64,000 nucleotides of DNA from Paenibacillus sp. SYP-B4298 (GTDB lineage: Bacteria; Bacillota; Bacilli; Paenibacillales; Paenibacillaceae), in assembly GCF_027627475.1 (NCBI RefSeq), contig NZ_CP115484.1:4403501-4467500 (forward strand). Reading direction: 5' to 3'. Positions 8,665-17,666 of this stretch are shown piece by piece. Position 1 is the first letter of the stretch; every line of letters starts with the position of its first letter. The translations under genes and the position numbers were made by a program. The notes below the pieces were generated by a model that did no database searches, was not told the origin of the DNA, and was given only the letters and a program-made list of their open reading frames with translations.

Positions 8665-9327
8665 TCAGCCCTTGGCAGCCTTGTAAGCAGCAATATATTG
8701 TGCAGCACGTTCAGCAATCAAAGCATAGTTCCCCTGCTTGACCGCAGCCGTCGTCAGATCGGAGCCGATACCGACAGCAACAGCCCCTGCCTTGATCCAT
8801 TCGCCGAGGTTGTCCAGCGATACGCCGCCTGTTGGCATAATGTTCGCCTGCGGCATAGGTCCTTTGATCGCCTTGATCATCGATGGCGAGTACAGGTTGC
8901 CCGGGAACAGCTTCACAATGTCAACGCCCAGCTCCAGCGCCTCCTGAATCTCCTTGACGGTCATTACACCCGGCATGACCGGCACGCGGTAGCGGTTGCA
9001 CAACGTAACAGTCGCAGGATTCAAAGATGGCCCGACGACAAATTCTGAACCGCTCAGAATAGCAGCGCGCGCTGTCTCAGGGTCCAGCACCGTACCGACG
9101 CCGATAATCGCATATTTGGATGGGTCCGAGGTGGTGCTTGAATATTTGGCAGCCAGCTTCTCGATCGCACGCAGCGCGAAAGGCACCGTCATCGTAATCT
9201 CGATTACTTTGATTCCGCCGGCAATCGATTGCTCTGCCATCTCTACCACTTCATCCGGGGTGTCCCCACGCAGTACGGCTACTACACCTTCCTCAGCAAC
9301 CTGCTGGACAAGCTTCAATTTCTTCAT
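8665..9327 (-). CDS. eda: 2-dehydro-3-deoxy-phosphogluconate / 4-hydroxy-2-oxoglutarate aldolase
   Basis: A 220-residue class I aldolase of the KDPG/KHG family with a TIM-barrel fold. It splits KDPG into pyruvate and glyceraldehyde 3-phosphate, or KHG into pyruvate and glyoxylate. Visible features are VIEITMT (catalytic Glu region), GVGTVLDPETA, the Schiff-base lysine in DIVKLFPG, and the phosphate-binding MPTGGVS and AVGIGSDL loops. It starts at ATG 9327 after GGGGGAGG. It stands alone with its own terminator; no sugar-acid kinase or dehydratase is adjacent, so the upstream pathway cannot be told. Confidence 0.93.
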   Translation of the reverse strand: MKKLKLVQQVAEEGVVAVLRGDTPDEVVEMAEQSIAGGIKVIEITMTVPFALRAIEKLAAKYSSTTSDPSKYAIIGVGTVLDPETARAAILSGSEFVVGPSLNPATVTLCNRYRVPVMPGVMTVKEIQEALELGVDIVKLFPGNLYSPSMIKAIKGPMPQANIMPTGGVSLDNLGEWIKAGAVAVGIGSDLTTAAVKQGNYALIAERAAQYIAAYKAAKG

Positions 9328-9472
9328 CCTTATTGCCTCCCCCTAATAATTGGACACACGACCTGATTATAGCCTAGAGATCGAGGGAAGGGAAGCATGG
9401 AATCCACCTGGCATCTGGATGACAGGACTGCCACCGAGCAGACGCCCTGCGCCACCAGCCACTTTACAATGA

Positions 9473-10888
9473 TCAGCTCCAGGCATCGGCCAGTCGGGAC
9501 ACGCCCTCTCCGATCTGAGACACCGTAAGCCCCCCATAGCCCAGCAGCACGGTACCCTCAGCCGCCCGCTCAGGCAACAGTGCATACGGAGAGACGGGAT
9601 ATACGCTAACCCCATGCTGCCTTGCACGCTCAATGAGATCGTGCTCGCTCCGCGATCTGTGATCACGGAGCAGCAGATGCAGCCCCGAAGCGGCGCCAAT
9701 CATATCCATCTGCTCCCCTAGCAGACTTGCGATCCGCGAGGTGATAGCCTGCTGCTTCGTCTGATAGAGCGCCCGCATTCTCCGAATATGGCGCGACAGA
9801 TCGCCAGAGGCCATGAACTCGCTAAGAGCATGCTGAAATATCGGAGAGGCCAACTGGTCGTACCGCTGGGCAAACGCCCCAAACTTGTCCATCAGCCGCG
9901 GCGGCAGCACCATGTAGCTGATGCGGATGGCCGGAGTCAGCACACGCGAGAAGGTGCCTATATAGACGACGCTCCCCGTCTCATCCATGCTCTGCAAGGA
10001 AGGGATCGGCCTGCCGCCGTACCGAAACTCACCATCATAGTCATTCTCGATGATCAGGCTGCCGCTGTGCGAGGCCCAATCCAGCAGTTGGAGCCGCTTG
10101 CCTGCCGACAGTGTCATCCCATAGGGGAATTGATGCGATGGGGTCACATACACAGCCTGCGCGCCACTCTCCACCACCTCCTCGATGCGGATGCCATCGT
10201 CCTCCAGACACAGTGGACGACAGTCGAAGCGGAAGCGGGCGAGCAGTGCCCGGATGCCTTCATTGACCGCCTCCTCGGCAGCAAGTCGCTGCACCTCGCC
10301 CTCCAGCAACTGGAACAGCAGATCGAGCGAATGGTATGTCCCGGCCCCAATCACGATCTGATCCGGCGAGCAGCGCACGCCGCGCATCTGATGCAGGTAG
10401 GCTGCGATCTCACGGCGCAGCTCAGGCTCCCCCTGCAGCTCGCCGTACAACAGCAGGCGGCCTCCGTCCTGCTTCATGCAGCGGCTAAGCCACCTGTGCC
10501 ACCTGGAGATGGGGAATTGACTCGTATCGACACTGCCATAGCCGAAGTCATATTCGATCGGATCGCTGTGACGGGCATGATAGGTGTGCAAGGGCGCGGA
10601 TGTCCTGGACGGCGATTCTCTCATTGCAGACGAGCGCTCTTGCAACTGTGAAGCATAGTAGCCGCTGCGTGGACGGCTATGAAGGTAGCCTTCAGCCTGC
10701 AATTGCTCGTAGGCCTGGGCAACCGGCGTGCGGCTGAGGCGCAGATGCGCTGCGAGGCTGCGAATAGAGGGCAGGCGTGTACCCGGCGGAATGGCTCCGC
10801 TCAGCAGCTCTGCGCGCAAATAACGATACAACTGCACGAATAATGGTGCATCGGCCGATTCGTCTAACGTTGGCGTTAATTCCAGCAT
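9473..10888 (-). CDS. MocR/PdxR family regulator (GntR winged helix plus aminotransferase-like domain), PLP lysine replaced
   Basis: About 471 residues: an N-terminal GntR-type winged helix (LPSIRSLAAHLRLSRTPVAQ and EQLQAEGYLHSRPRSGYY), a linker, and a fold-type I aminotransferase domain (YGSVDTSQFP, LLLYGELQGEPELRREIAAYL, VTPSHQFPYG, IENDYDGEFRY). In MocR/GabR proteins the PLP lysine lies in GTFSK; here the same place reads GTFSRVLTPAIRISY, codon CGT at 9944-9946, so the Schiff-base lysine is Arg (about residue 315). It may bind PLP non-covalently or another effector. The start is ATG 10888 with AGGAGG upstream. It is divergent from the aminotransferase gene at 11030, its probable target. 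Confidence 0.93.
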   Translation of the reverse strand: MLELTPTLDESADAPLFVQLYRYLRAELLSGAIPPGTRLPSIRSLAAHLRLSRTPVAQAYEQLQAEGYLHSRPRSGYYASQLQERSSAMRESPSRTSAPLHTYHARHSDPIEYDFGYGSVDTSQFPISRWHRWLSRCMKQDGGRLLLYGELQGEPELRREIAAYLHQMRGVRCSPDQIVIGAGTYHSLDLLFQLLEGEVQRLAAEEAVNEGIRALLARFRFDCRPLCLEDDGIRIEEVVESGAQAVYVTPSHQFPYGMTLSAGKRLQLLDWASHSGSLIIENDYDGEFRYGGRPIPSLQSMDETGSVVYIGTFSRVLTPAIRISYMVLPPRLMDKFGAFAQRYDQLASPIFQHALSEFMASGDLSRHIRRMRALYQTKQQAITSRIASLLGEQMDMIGAASGLHLLLRDHRSRSEHDLIERARQHGVSVYPVSPYALLPERAAEGTVLLGYGGLTVSQIGEGVSRLADAWS

Positions 10889-10940
10889 CGTTCCTGCCTC
10901 CTTGCTAGTATTCATCTGTCATTTTAATTTCGTCAATTTT

Positions 10941-10975
10941 GTACATTTCCTTAAAGCCATGAAACACGTACACTT
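10941..10975. promoter_or_regulatory. candidate MocR-type operator direct repeat
   Basis: GTACATTT (10941-10948) and GTACACTT (10968-10975) form a direct repeat with a 27-base period in the 141-bp gap between the two divergent genes. MocR regulators commonly bind spaced direct repeats in such gaps. This is inference from layout. Confidence 0.4.
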
Positions 10976-11029
10976 ATCGTATCATCTAGGCTGGCCAGCC
11001 GCTATCCCTATACAGGAGGCGTTCTACCG

Positions 11030-12106
11030 ATGAACCTGACCCAATACACCTTGCCGCATATTGAGCGGCTTCAGCCCTATATTCCTGGCACCCAGCCCGC
11101 TAGCGGATTAACGGTTGCCAGACTGCACCAAAATGAGCATCCTTATCCTCCCTCCCCCTTCGTCCTGCAGGCGTTGCAGGATTTGGGGAGCGAGCTGATC
11201 CGCTGCTATCCGCATTCACAGGGGGGCGAGCTAAGAGAAGCCTTGGGGGCTCACTACGGTGTCAGCGCAGAGCAAGTGCTGTGCGGCAATGGCTCCAGCG
11301 AGCTGATCCAGCTTATCTACCGCGCCTTCATCGGGCTGGGGGGGAAGGCGGTTATCCCTTACCCCACCTTTGCCTTGTACGATAATGCAGCAGCCGCATG
11401 GCAGTCCGAGGTGGTGCGTGTGGCTGCCCGACCCGACTTTACGATTGATACAGAGGAGCTGGCGGCAGCGGCCTGCGATGCCCGCGCCATCTTCCTCGTC
11501 AATCCAGGCGCTCCTACCGGCCTGCTGCTGTCTGCTGAGCAGGTTGAACGGCTGGCCAGGAGCACCTCGGCGCTCGTCATTATCGATGAAGCTTACATGG
11601 ATTTCGCAGATTCGGATCAATCCGTCATTCGTCTTATCCATGAGCTGCCTAATCTGCTGGTGCTACGCACCTTCTCCAAGGCTTATGCGCTCGCTGGAGC
11701 TCGCGTCGGCTGTGTCTTCGGAGGACGAGCGTTGATTCGCGGTCTGGAGAAGATCAAAGGTGTCTATCCTCTGAATGCTCTAAGCCAGCGGCTGGCGATT
11801 GCAGCCCTCGCCGATCAGCCTCATATGAGACGGGGAGCGGAGGAGATCCGTCAGACGCGCGCCTCATTCAGCCTGGCGCTGCGGGCAGCAGGCTGGGCCG
11901 TGCTGCCCTCACAGGGCAACTTCGTGCTCTGCACGCCTCCGCCACAGGCTGTAAATGCAGCTACACTGGCAGAGCGTCTGGAGCAGAACGGCATCTACGT
12001 GCGTCATTTCCGGGCAGATCGGCTCGAGGACAAGCTGCGTATCAGCATCGGTACTTCGGAGCAGATGGAGCATATGCTTGTCGTAACCAGCCGTTTGCTC
12101 GCATAG
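11030..12106 (+). CDS. histidinol-phosphate aminotransferase-like enzyme
   Basis: A 358-residue fold-type I PLP aminotransferase of the HisC group. Landmarks are LHQNEHPYPPSP near the N-terminus, CGNGSSELI, VNPGAPTG (157-164; NPNNPTG in most relatives), the Asp186 of VIIDEAYMDF that pairs with the pyridine nitrogen, and PLP Lys217 in RTFSKAYALAGARVG. HisC enzymes interconvert imidazole-acetol phosphate and histidinol phosphate with glutamate; several relatives also use aromatic amino acids. No other his genes are near. The divergent MocR regulator suggests a specialised or inducible role. AGGAGG precedes the ATG. Confidence 0.88.
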   Translation: MNLTQYTLPHIERLQPYIPGTQPASGLTVARLHQNEHPYPPSPFVLQALQDLGSELIRCYPHSQGGELREALGAHYGVSAEQVLCGNGSSELIQLIYRAFIGLGGKAVIPYPTFALYDNAAAAWQSEVVRVAARPDFTIDTEELAAAACDARAIFLVNPGAPTGLLLSAEQVERLARSTSALVIIDEAYMDFADSDQSVIRLIHELPNLLVLRTFSKAYALAGARVGCVFGGRALIRGLEKIKGVYPLNALSQRLAIAALADQPHMRRGAEEIRQTRASFSLALRAAGWAVLPSQGNFVLCTPPPQAVNAATLAERLEQNGIYVRHFRADRLEDKLRISIGTSEQMEHMLVVTSRLLA

Positions 12107-12335
12107 AGCATGACTTGGGAGCAGCGTCACGTTGTGATTCCCCCAACCGCCGTATGCAGCGACGCACCGCGTGCCGAGAGCTGAACGCACCAGCCTTCGG
12201 CACAAGAGCAGGGCTGTAAGACAAGCGCAGCGCTTCATGCGTGGAGCCTTCCGGTCAAAGGCCGCTAGCGTTAGAATCAGCATCACGGCTCGTTATGCAG
12301 ATGAAGAGCAGCATGCCTATTTTTGCGAGAGACAG

Positions 12336-12364
12336 TTGACATTTGCGCAGGACAGGAGTATAAA
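12336..12364 (+). promoter_or_regulatory. strong sigma-A promoter of the ilvA T-box leader
   Basis: -35 TTGACA (12336-12341) and -10 TATAAA (12359-12364) are separated by exactly 17 bases. Transcription should begin near 12371, just before the T-box leader. Confidence 0.85.
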
Positions 12365-12370
12365 GAGGGT

Positions 12371-12691
12371 AATAATTCATTGACGGGAACACATCGATCA
12401 TGCCATGAGCATCCCCCAGAGAGCCGGTTCATGCTGGAAGCCGGCGGTTGCAGGCAGGTATGGTATCCTCCCCGAGAAGCCCCACTGAACTTTGGCAGGA
12501 CGCATGGCTGAGCTTTGCGCGCCAGACTGTAAGCTGCGGACGGCTGTCCCCCGTTACAGGGAACACGTATGCATGTACGTTGCAGAGTGCTGGCGCTTCC
12601 TTGACTATCGAATGGATATGTAGAGGCTGAGGCTGGAATTAGGGTGGTTACGCGAGTTCGAATCTCGTCCCTTGAGGGGCGGGATTTTTTT
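12371..12691 (+). promoter_or_regulatory. T-box riboswitch leader of ilvA (probably tRNA-Ile responsive)
   Basis: The leader has stem I features: CAGAGAG at 12417-12423 followed by a GCCGG/CCGGC stem (12423-12427 with 12441-12445). ATC at 12465-12467 is a plausible isoleucine specifier. The conserved T-box AGGGTGGTTACGCG is at 12641-12654. A terminator follows, with a 10-bp stem (12662-12671 with 12676-12685, loop TTGA) and seven T (12685-12691). Uncharged tRNA should stabilise the antiterminator and let ilvA be transcribed. The specifier assignment is tentative. Confidence 0.88.
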
Positions 12692-12736
12692 GCATTTAAC
12701 AATAAATCATATACAGATGGGTAGGAGGAACAATCC

Positions 12737-14005
12737 ATGGAGCACCAAACGAACGCGGCACATCGCGTGCCCTTAGAGGATATTGTATTTGCCCAGCATC
12801 AGTTGAAGGATGTCGTCATTCGCACCCCGCTTCAGCATAGCCGCGTGCTGTCTGAACGGTACGGCTGCCGCGTCCTGCTCAAGCGCGAGGATCTGCAGGT
12901 CGTCCGCTCCTTCAAGCTGCGCGGCGCCTATTACCTGATGAAATCCTTATCCGCTGCCGCCCCGCTCCACGGCGTCGTCTGCGCGAGCGCAGGCAACCAC
13001 GCGCAGGGCGTGGCATACTCATGCCAGACTCTTGGCATTCCCGGCAAAATCTATATGCCCAGCACCACTCCGCGTCAAAAGGTGAATCAGGTGCGGTTCT
13101 TCGGCGGAAGCATGGTTGAGGTCATTCTTGTGGGGGATACATTCGATGATGCTTATGCCGAGGCCATCGCCGCCAGCGAGCGGGAGCAGATGCCCTTCAT
13201 TCATCCGTTCGATGACCCTAAGATTATAGCGGGCAATGGAACGGTAGGGATGGAGATACTGGAGCAGTCCGATACTGTGCCCGACTATATCTTCGTGACC
13301 GTCGGCGGGGGCGGGCTGGCGGCTGGCGTCGGCTCCTATGTGAAGCCAGTACAGCCCCAGGTGAAGCTGATCGGCGTGGAGCCGGAGGGGGCTCCATCGA
13401 TGAAGATATCCCGTGAACGGGGCGAGGTAACGGCACTGGAGGAGATTGACAAATTCGTAGACGGTGCGGCTGTCAAGCGGGTGGGCGATCTGACATTTGA
13501 ACTGTGCAGCCACTACCTGGACGATGTCATTACTGTAGCCGAGGGTCGCATCTGCACGATTATGCTGGACTTGTATAACGAGAGCGCAATTGTTGCCGAG
13601 CCGGCAGGAGCAACAGCGATCGCCGCATTGGAGCCATACCGTGAGCAGATCGCCGGCAAGACCGTGGTCTGTGTCGTGAGCGGGGGCAACAATGACGTGG
13701 ATCGCATGCAGGAGATCAAGGAGCGCTCCATGGTCTATGAGGGCTTGAAGCATTACTTCATGGTGAACTTCCCGCAGCGTGCCGGCGCCTTGCGCGAGTT
13801 CCTGGATGATGTGCTGGGGCCAGACGACGATATAACGCGCTTCGAATATACGAAGAAGACGAACAAGGACAACGGCCCGGCGCTTGTGGGTCTGGAGCTG
13901 AAGCAGCGCAGTGACTACGAGCCGCTCATTGCCAGGATGCACGCGAAGGGGCTGCAGTTCACCGAATTGAACAAAGACCCGCTGTTGTTCAACCTACTAA
14001 TATAG
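12737..14005 (+). CDS. ilvA: threonine ammonia-lyase (threonine deaminase), biosynthetic
   Basis: A 422-residue fold-type II PLP enzyme that converts threonine to 2-oxobutyrate, the first step of isoleucine synthesis. It shows the PLP lysine K60 in RSFKLRGAYY, the ASAGNHAQGVAY substrate loop, and the glycine-rich phosphate loop VGGGGLAAGV. The shorter C-terminal regulatory region (HYFMVNFPQRAGALREFL onward) contains one ACT-like unit, as in Bacillus IlvA, rather than the two of E. coli. Start ATG is 9 bases after AGGAGG. The T-box leader ties expression to isoleucyl-tRNA charging. Confidence 0.96.
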   Translation: MEHQTNAAHRVPLEDIVFAQHQLKDVVIRTPLQHSRVLSERYGCRVLLKREDLQVVRSFKLRGAYYLMKSLSAAAPLHGVVCASAGNHAQGVAYSCQTLGIPGKIYMPSTTPRQKVNQVRFFGGSMVEVILVGDTFDDAYAEAIAASEREQMPFIHPFDDPKIIAGNGTVGMEILEQSDTVPDYIFVTVGGGGLAAGVGSYVKPVQPQVKLIGVEPEGAPSMKISRERGEVTALEEIDKFVDGAAVKRVGDLTFELCSHYLDDVITVAEGRICTIMLDLYNESAIVAEPAGATAIAALEPYREQIAGKTVVCVVSGGNNDVDRMQEIKERSMVYEGLKHYFMVNFPQRAGALREFLDDVLGPDDDITRFEYTKKTNKDNGPALVGLELKQRSDYEPLIARMHAKGLQFTELNKDPLLFNLLI

Positions 14006-14018
14006 CCGCCCTCTCCCG

Positions 14019-14062
14019 CAACAAGGCCAGGGGCAGCGCATGACCGCCTCCTGGCCTTGTTG
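14019..14062 (+). terminator. hairpin terminator after ilvA
   Basis: CAACAAGGCCAGG (14019-14031) pairs with its complement at 14050-14062. The stem lies between convergent genes and has a weak T-rich tail, so it may serve both. Confidence 0.7.
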
Positions 14063-14091
14063 TACTTGCTGGTACACAGTTGCCTGTCAGG

Positions 14092-15069
14092 TCACCAGGC
14101 ATACGCCCGCGGCGCATCGCCGCCCGGCCCTGGGAATATCTCGTCCAGCCGCGCGAGCGCCTGCTCATCCAGCTTCAGCTCCACCGCCTTGAGCGAGCGC
14201 TGGAACTGCTCCAGCGTGCGCACACCGATGATCGGCGCGGTGACCGCCGGGTTAGCCAGCAGCCAAGCGAGGGCTACCGTATCCTCCCGTGCTCCCAGCT
14301 CATCGCAGAGCGCGCTGAAAGCCTCCAACTGCTCGCGGTGCTTATCGAGCCGCTTCGGATCGCCGCTGCGCTTGCCTGCGCCGCCGCGATGCCAGTTGCC
14401 TGCTAGCAATCCGCCGTCCAGCGGGCTCCACGGAATAATGCCGATGCCCAGATGCTCTGCGGCTGGCAGAACTTCCAGCTCGGGCAGCCTGCAGAGCAGG
14501 TTATATTTGTGCTGCTCGGACACCAGTCCCAGCAAGCCGCGCGCCTTGGCTTCGCCCTGAGCGACCGCCATGTCCCAGCCTGCAAAGTTGCTGGAGCCGA
14601 CATAGCCGATCTGCCCGCTAGCCGCAGCATGCTCAAATGCGTTCCATAGCTCCGCCCAGGAAACATTGCGATCGACGTGATGCATCTGATACAGCTCGAT
14701 ATGATCGGTCTTCAGCCGCTTGAGCGAGCCTTCCAGATGACGGCGCAGCTTATAGGCGGACAGTCCGCGTTCCCCGTTAGGTCCATCTGTCTTGTCCTGC
14801 ATATCCCCATAAAACTTAGTTGCCAGCACGGTTCTTGCACGACGTCCGCCGCCCAGCTTGAACCAACGTCCGATTATTTTCTCCGTGCGTCCTGCATTTT
14901 CGCCCCAGCCATAAATATTCGCCGTATCAAAAAAATTAATCCCTGCATCCAGCGCAGCATCCATAATGCGAAAGGCTTCCTTCTCATCCGTATCGACACC
15001 AAAATTCATCGTACCCAGACATAGACGGCTTACTTTAAGACCTGAACGTCCCAGTGTTGTATACTCCAT
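14092..15069 (-). CDS. aldo/keto reductase
   Basis: A 325-residue NAD(P)H-dependent oxidoreductase with a TIM-barrel fold. Catalytic tetrad regions are INFFDTANIYGWGEN (Asp and Tyr), VLATKFYGD (Lys) and LYQMHHVD (His); the cofactor-binding C-terminus includes PIIGVRTLEQF. Similar to the YhdN/IolS group of Bacillus; the substrate is unknown. I start it at ATG 15069 (MEYTTLGRSGLKVS), the normal family start with GGAGGG upstream. The open frame extends 72 codons further upstream without family resemblance. Confidence 0.93.
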   Translation of the reverse strand: MEYTTLGRSGLKVSRLCLGTMNFGVDTDEKEAFRIMDAALDAGINFFDTANIYGWGENAGRTEKIIGRWFKLGGGRRARTVLATKFYGDMQDKTDGPNGERGLSAYKLRRHLEGSLKRLKTDHIELYQMHHVDRNVSWAELWNAFEHAAASGQIGYVGSSNFAGWDMAVAQGEAKARGLLGLVSEQHKYNLLCRLPELEVLPAAEHLGIGIIPWSPLDGGLLAGNWHRGGAGKRSGDPKRLDKHREQLEAFSALCDELGAREDTVALAWLLANPAVTAPIIGVRTLEQFQRSLKAVELKLDEQALARLDEIFPGPGGDAPRAYAW

Positions 15070-15364
15070 CGTCGCGTTGCCCTCCTCTTGTACCCATGTG
15101 TCCCCATTATACTGTATTCCGGGACAATGCCCAACACTTAACTTGGATGAGTACGTCATGGATTTCTCGACGTAATAGCTCAGGCGGAATCTGCAATTAA
15201 AGGTCTGATTTACAAGGAATTCAGGTATCCATGTCGAACAAAAATTAAGGAACCGTCGATTATCATCGGCAGTTTTTAAAATCATCCGAACTGGGGGAAA
15301 CTAAACGTCACAAGATACGTTAATTAAATTGGGGACCTTCCCAAAAGTGACCAAAGGAGCCAGC

Positions 15365-16558
15365 ATGTCCAAAATAAAGCGCAGCAGTTGGTTTGGCCGA
15401 GAGATGCTGTTGCTCTCCGCCATCGTACTGCTTGTTGAATTTGTTCGCGGCGCAATGCTGATCAGCTTCTTGCCCATCTACGGCGAGAAGCAGCTCGGGC
15501 TGACGCTCGATATTATCGGCATCGCTATTACGGCACATTATCTGACCGACACGGGGCTAAAGCTTGTCATCGGTTACTTGCTCGACCGTTTCTCTGTCCG
15601 CTTCGTCGTTCACACCGGATTGCTGTTCTGTCTGGCGGGCGTGCTGATCCTCGGCTATGCTCCGTTGCCCCTGCTGTTTATTGTAGCTTCGGCCATCTAT
15701 GGCATTGGCATCTCTCCTGTCTGGATCGTCTGCCTGACCAAGGTGAGCGAGGAGCAGCGGGCGACTCAGATGGGCTATCTGTACACCTTATGGTTCATCG
15801 GTCTTGGCGCGGGGCCAGTGCTGTGCAATGTTCTGCTCGACTGGAGCCCGGCCTTCACCTTCTATCTGCTGGCGGGTCTGTCCCTGCTGGCATGGCTCCT
15901 CTCCCTAATGATCAGCAATACGACCGCGCGCAGCATCGAGCAGATTCCGTTCAAGGCGCAGATGGTCATGTTGAAGGATAAGCTGCGGCAGATGAAGCTG
16001 CTGCTGCCAGGCATGATTCTGCAAACGACCGGCGCCAGCATGCTGGTGCCGATCCTGCCCAGCTTTGCAGAGAAGCAGCTCGGCATGTCCAGCACGCACT
16101 ATTCATTTATTCTGATGGCTGGCGGATGCTGCACCGTGCTTGGGTTGGTGCCAATGGGACGGCTGTCCGATCGGCTGGGCGGGAAGAAGTGGTTTCTCGT
16201 GGCTGGCTTCTCCCTGTTCGCGGTCGCCCTGTATCTGCTGACATGGAAGCCTCCCCTGTGGGAGTGCATCGTGCTGGCGGCAGTGCTCGGCGTATCCTAT
16301 GCAGCCCTGCTTCCCGCCTGGAATGCGCTGCTCGCTTCGTATGTCCCGTCCTCCGGACAGGGACTTGGCTGGGGCGTTTTCTCTACGATTGAGGGCATCG
16401 GTGTCATGGTTGGCCCGGTGCTGGGCGGCATGCTGGCAACAGCAAATGGCGAGCTATCTGTCATCTTCATCAGCGCCATTCTATTCGGGCTGATCGGGTT
16501 GTTCTATCTGTGGTTTCCTTTCAGAGCCTTCGAAGGGGAGCGGCAAGGCGCGGCGTAA
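15365..16558 (+). CDS. MFS transporter
   Basis: A 397-residue major facilitator protein with about 12 membrane helices, a central loop after helix 6 (ARSIEQIPFKAQMVMLKDK) and the loop 2-3 type motif DRFSVRF near residue 65 and GRLSDRLGGKKW in the second half. The layout fits a drug or metabolite exporter of the DHA1 kind; the substrate is unknown. The start ATG 15365 follows AAAGGAG; a further in-frame start at 15329 lacks a ribosome site. Confidence 0.9.
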   Translation: MSKIKRSSWFGREMLLLSAIVLLVEFVRGAMLISFLPIYGEKQLGLTLDIIGIAITAHYLTDTGLKLVIGYLLDRFSVRFVVHTGLLFCLAGVLILGYAPLPLLFIVASAIYGIGISPVWIVCLTKVSEEQRATQMGYLYTLWFIGLGAGPVLCNVLLDWSPAFTFYLLAGLSLLAWLLSLMISNTTARSIEQIPFKAQMVMLKDKLRQMKLLLPGMILQTTGASMLVPILPSFAEKQLGMSSTHYSFILMAGGCCTVLGLVPMGRLSDRLGGKKWFLVAGFSLFAVALYLLTWKPPLWECIVLAAVLGVSYAALLPAWNALLASYVPSSGQGLGWGVFSTIEGIGVMVGPVLGGMLATANGELSVIFISAILFGLIGLFYLWFPFRAFEGERQGAA

Positions 16559-16628
16559 CTGCCGCGCACGGCCCTATGTGCCGGTATCCTTTATCTGCAG
16601 CATCTTCTAGCGAGTACGTTTATTTAAC

Positions 16629-17261
16629 ATGAAATGGAGTAGATCTGTGAACGAATGGATGGTTTCTATTCAGGAATGGCTGAACCATGTTCAGCATCTT
16701 ACCCCCGAGCAGTTGCAGCGCAAGCTGGAGAGCTATTCAGCATTCGGACCGCTGCCAGGCATTATTGCACCTTTTCTCGAATCGTTATTGCCGTTTCTGC
16801 CGCTGCTGCTTATCATCGCCGTCAATGCCAATATCTATGGCCTCGGGCCAGGAATTCTCTACTCGTGGGTCGGAGTATGCTGCGGCTGTATGCTCGTATT
16901 CTGGCTGGCTCGGCGGCTAGGCGGTGGCTTTCGCGGCTGGCTGCAGCGCAAGTTCCCGGCAAGCTCCCGATTTTTTGCCTGGATTGAGAAGCGGGGCTTT
17001 ACACCGATCTTCCTGCTGTCCTGTTTCCCGTTCTCACCCTCTGTGCTCGTCAATATTGCCTCTGGCTTGACCACCGTACCGATGCGTGTGTTCGTCACGG
17101 CGATCCTGATGGGCAAGGGGGTCATGATTACGAGTGTATCTCTGCTCAGCTTTGACATTGCCAAAATCATGGATGCACCGTGGAGAATCGGAATTGCCGT
17201 CGCAGCTTTGGTCATCATGTGGCTGCTAGGCAAACGGTTGGAGTTGAAATTTCAGACTTGA
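16629..17261 (+). CDS. TVP38/TMEM64 (DedA-like) membrane protein
   Basis: About 210 residues with five or six membrane segments and the SNARE-associated/VTT domain pattern: a re-entrant region PFLESLLPFLPLLLIIAVNA, a GxxxG-rich helix GPGILYSWVGVCCGCMLVF, RRLGGGFRG, and FLLSCFPFSPSVLVNIASGLT with a conserved Phe-Pro. Family members are implicated in lipid or undecaprenyl-phosphate movement, but this one's role is unknown. ATG 16629 has no strong ribosome site; GTG 16647 preceded by TGGAG is an alternative. Confidence 0.85.
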   Translation: MKWSRSVNEWMVSIQEWLNHVQHLTPEQLQRKLESYSAFGPLPGIIAPFLESLLPFLPLLLIIAVNANIYGLGPGILYSWVGVCCGCMLVFWLARRLGGGFRGWLQRKFPASSRFFAWIEKRGFTPIFLLSCFPFSPSVLVNIASGLTTVPMRVFVTAILMGKGVMITSVSLLSFDIAKIMDAPWRIGIAVAALVIMWLLGKRLELKFQT

Positions 17262-17487
17262 AGCCGCTTGCCACTAGTTAGTCCGATGCTTGTCACACCT
17301 TGAATCGCTATGGCTGACCCACCTCTTACCGTACATAGCCGCCGCAGCGCTGCGTCATACTAAGATACAGCTTCCTGGATTACCGTGACGGCGGCAGCCG
17401 ACCTGCTGCCTTGTCGGAGCGTGAATGAACGGAAGCTGAAATCCAGAACGCGCTGCCTGCAGGCAGCAAGCAGAGGAGGGGAACGGG

Positions 17488-17631
17488 ATGTCCGGCACTG
17501 AGCCATCCCGCAAGCAGCAGGCCGCCAGCAAGGCCCAGTCGCTCGCTGACCGCGGGCAAGGCAGCAAGCAGCAAGCCAGCACACAGCAGGCTGAAGCGGA
17601 TCGCGCCGCTGTGCCCAAGCATGGCTTGTAG
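17488..17631 (+). CDS. small Gln/Ala-rich protein of unknown function
   Basis: A 47-residue frame with a strong GAGGAGGGG ribosome site ending 4 bases before the spacer to ATG 17488. The product is hydrophilic and rich in Gln, Ala, Ser and Lys (MSGTEPSRKQQAASKAQS...), likely disordered, without hydrophobic core. It precedes the YjzC-like gene by 35 bases on the same strand. The ribosome site is the main support. Confidence 0.5.
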   Translation: MSGTEPSRKQQAASKAQSLADRGQGSKQQASTQQAEADRAAVPKHGL

Positions 17632-17666
17632 CCTGCTCTGCCATAGCTATGGACAAGGAGGAGCAG

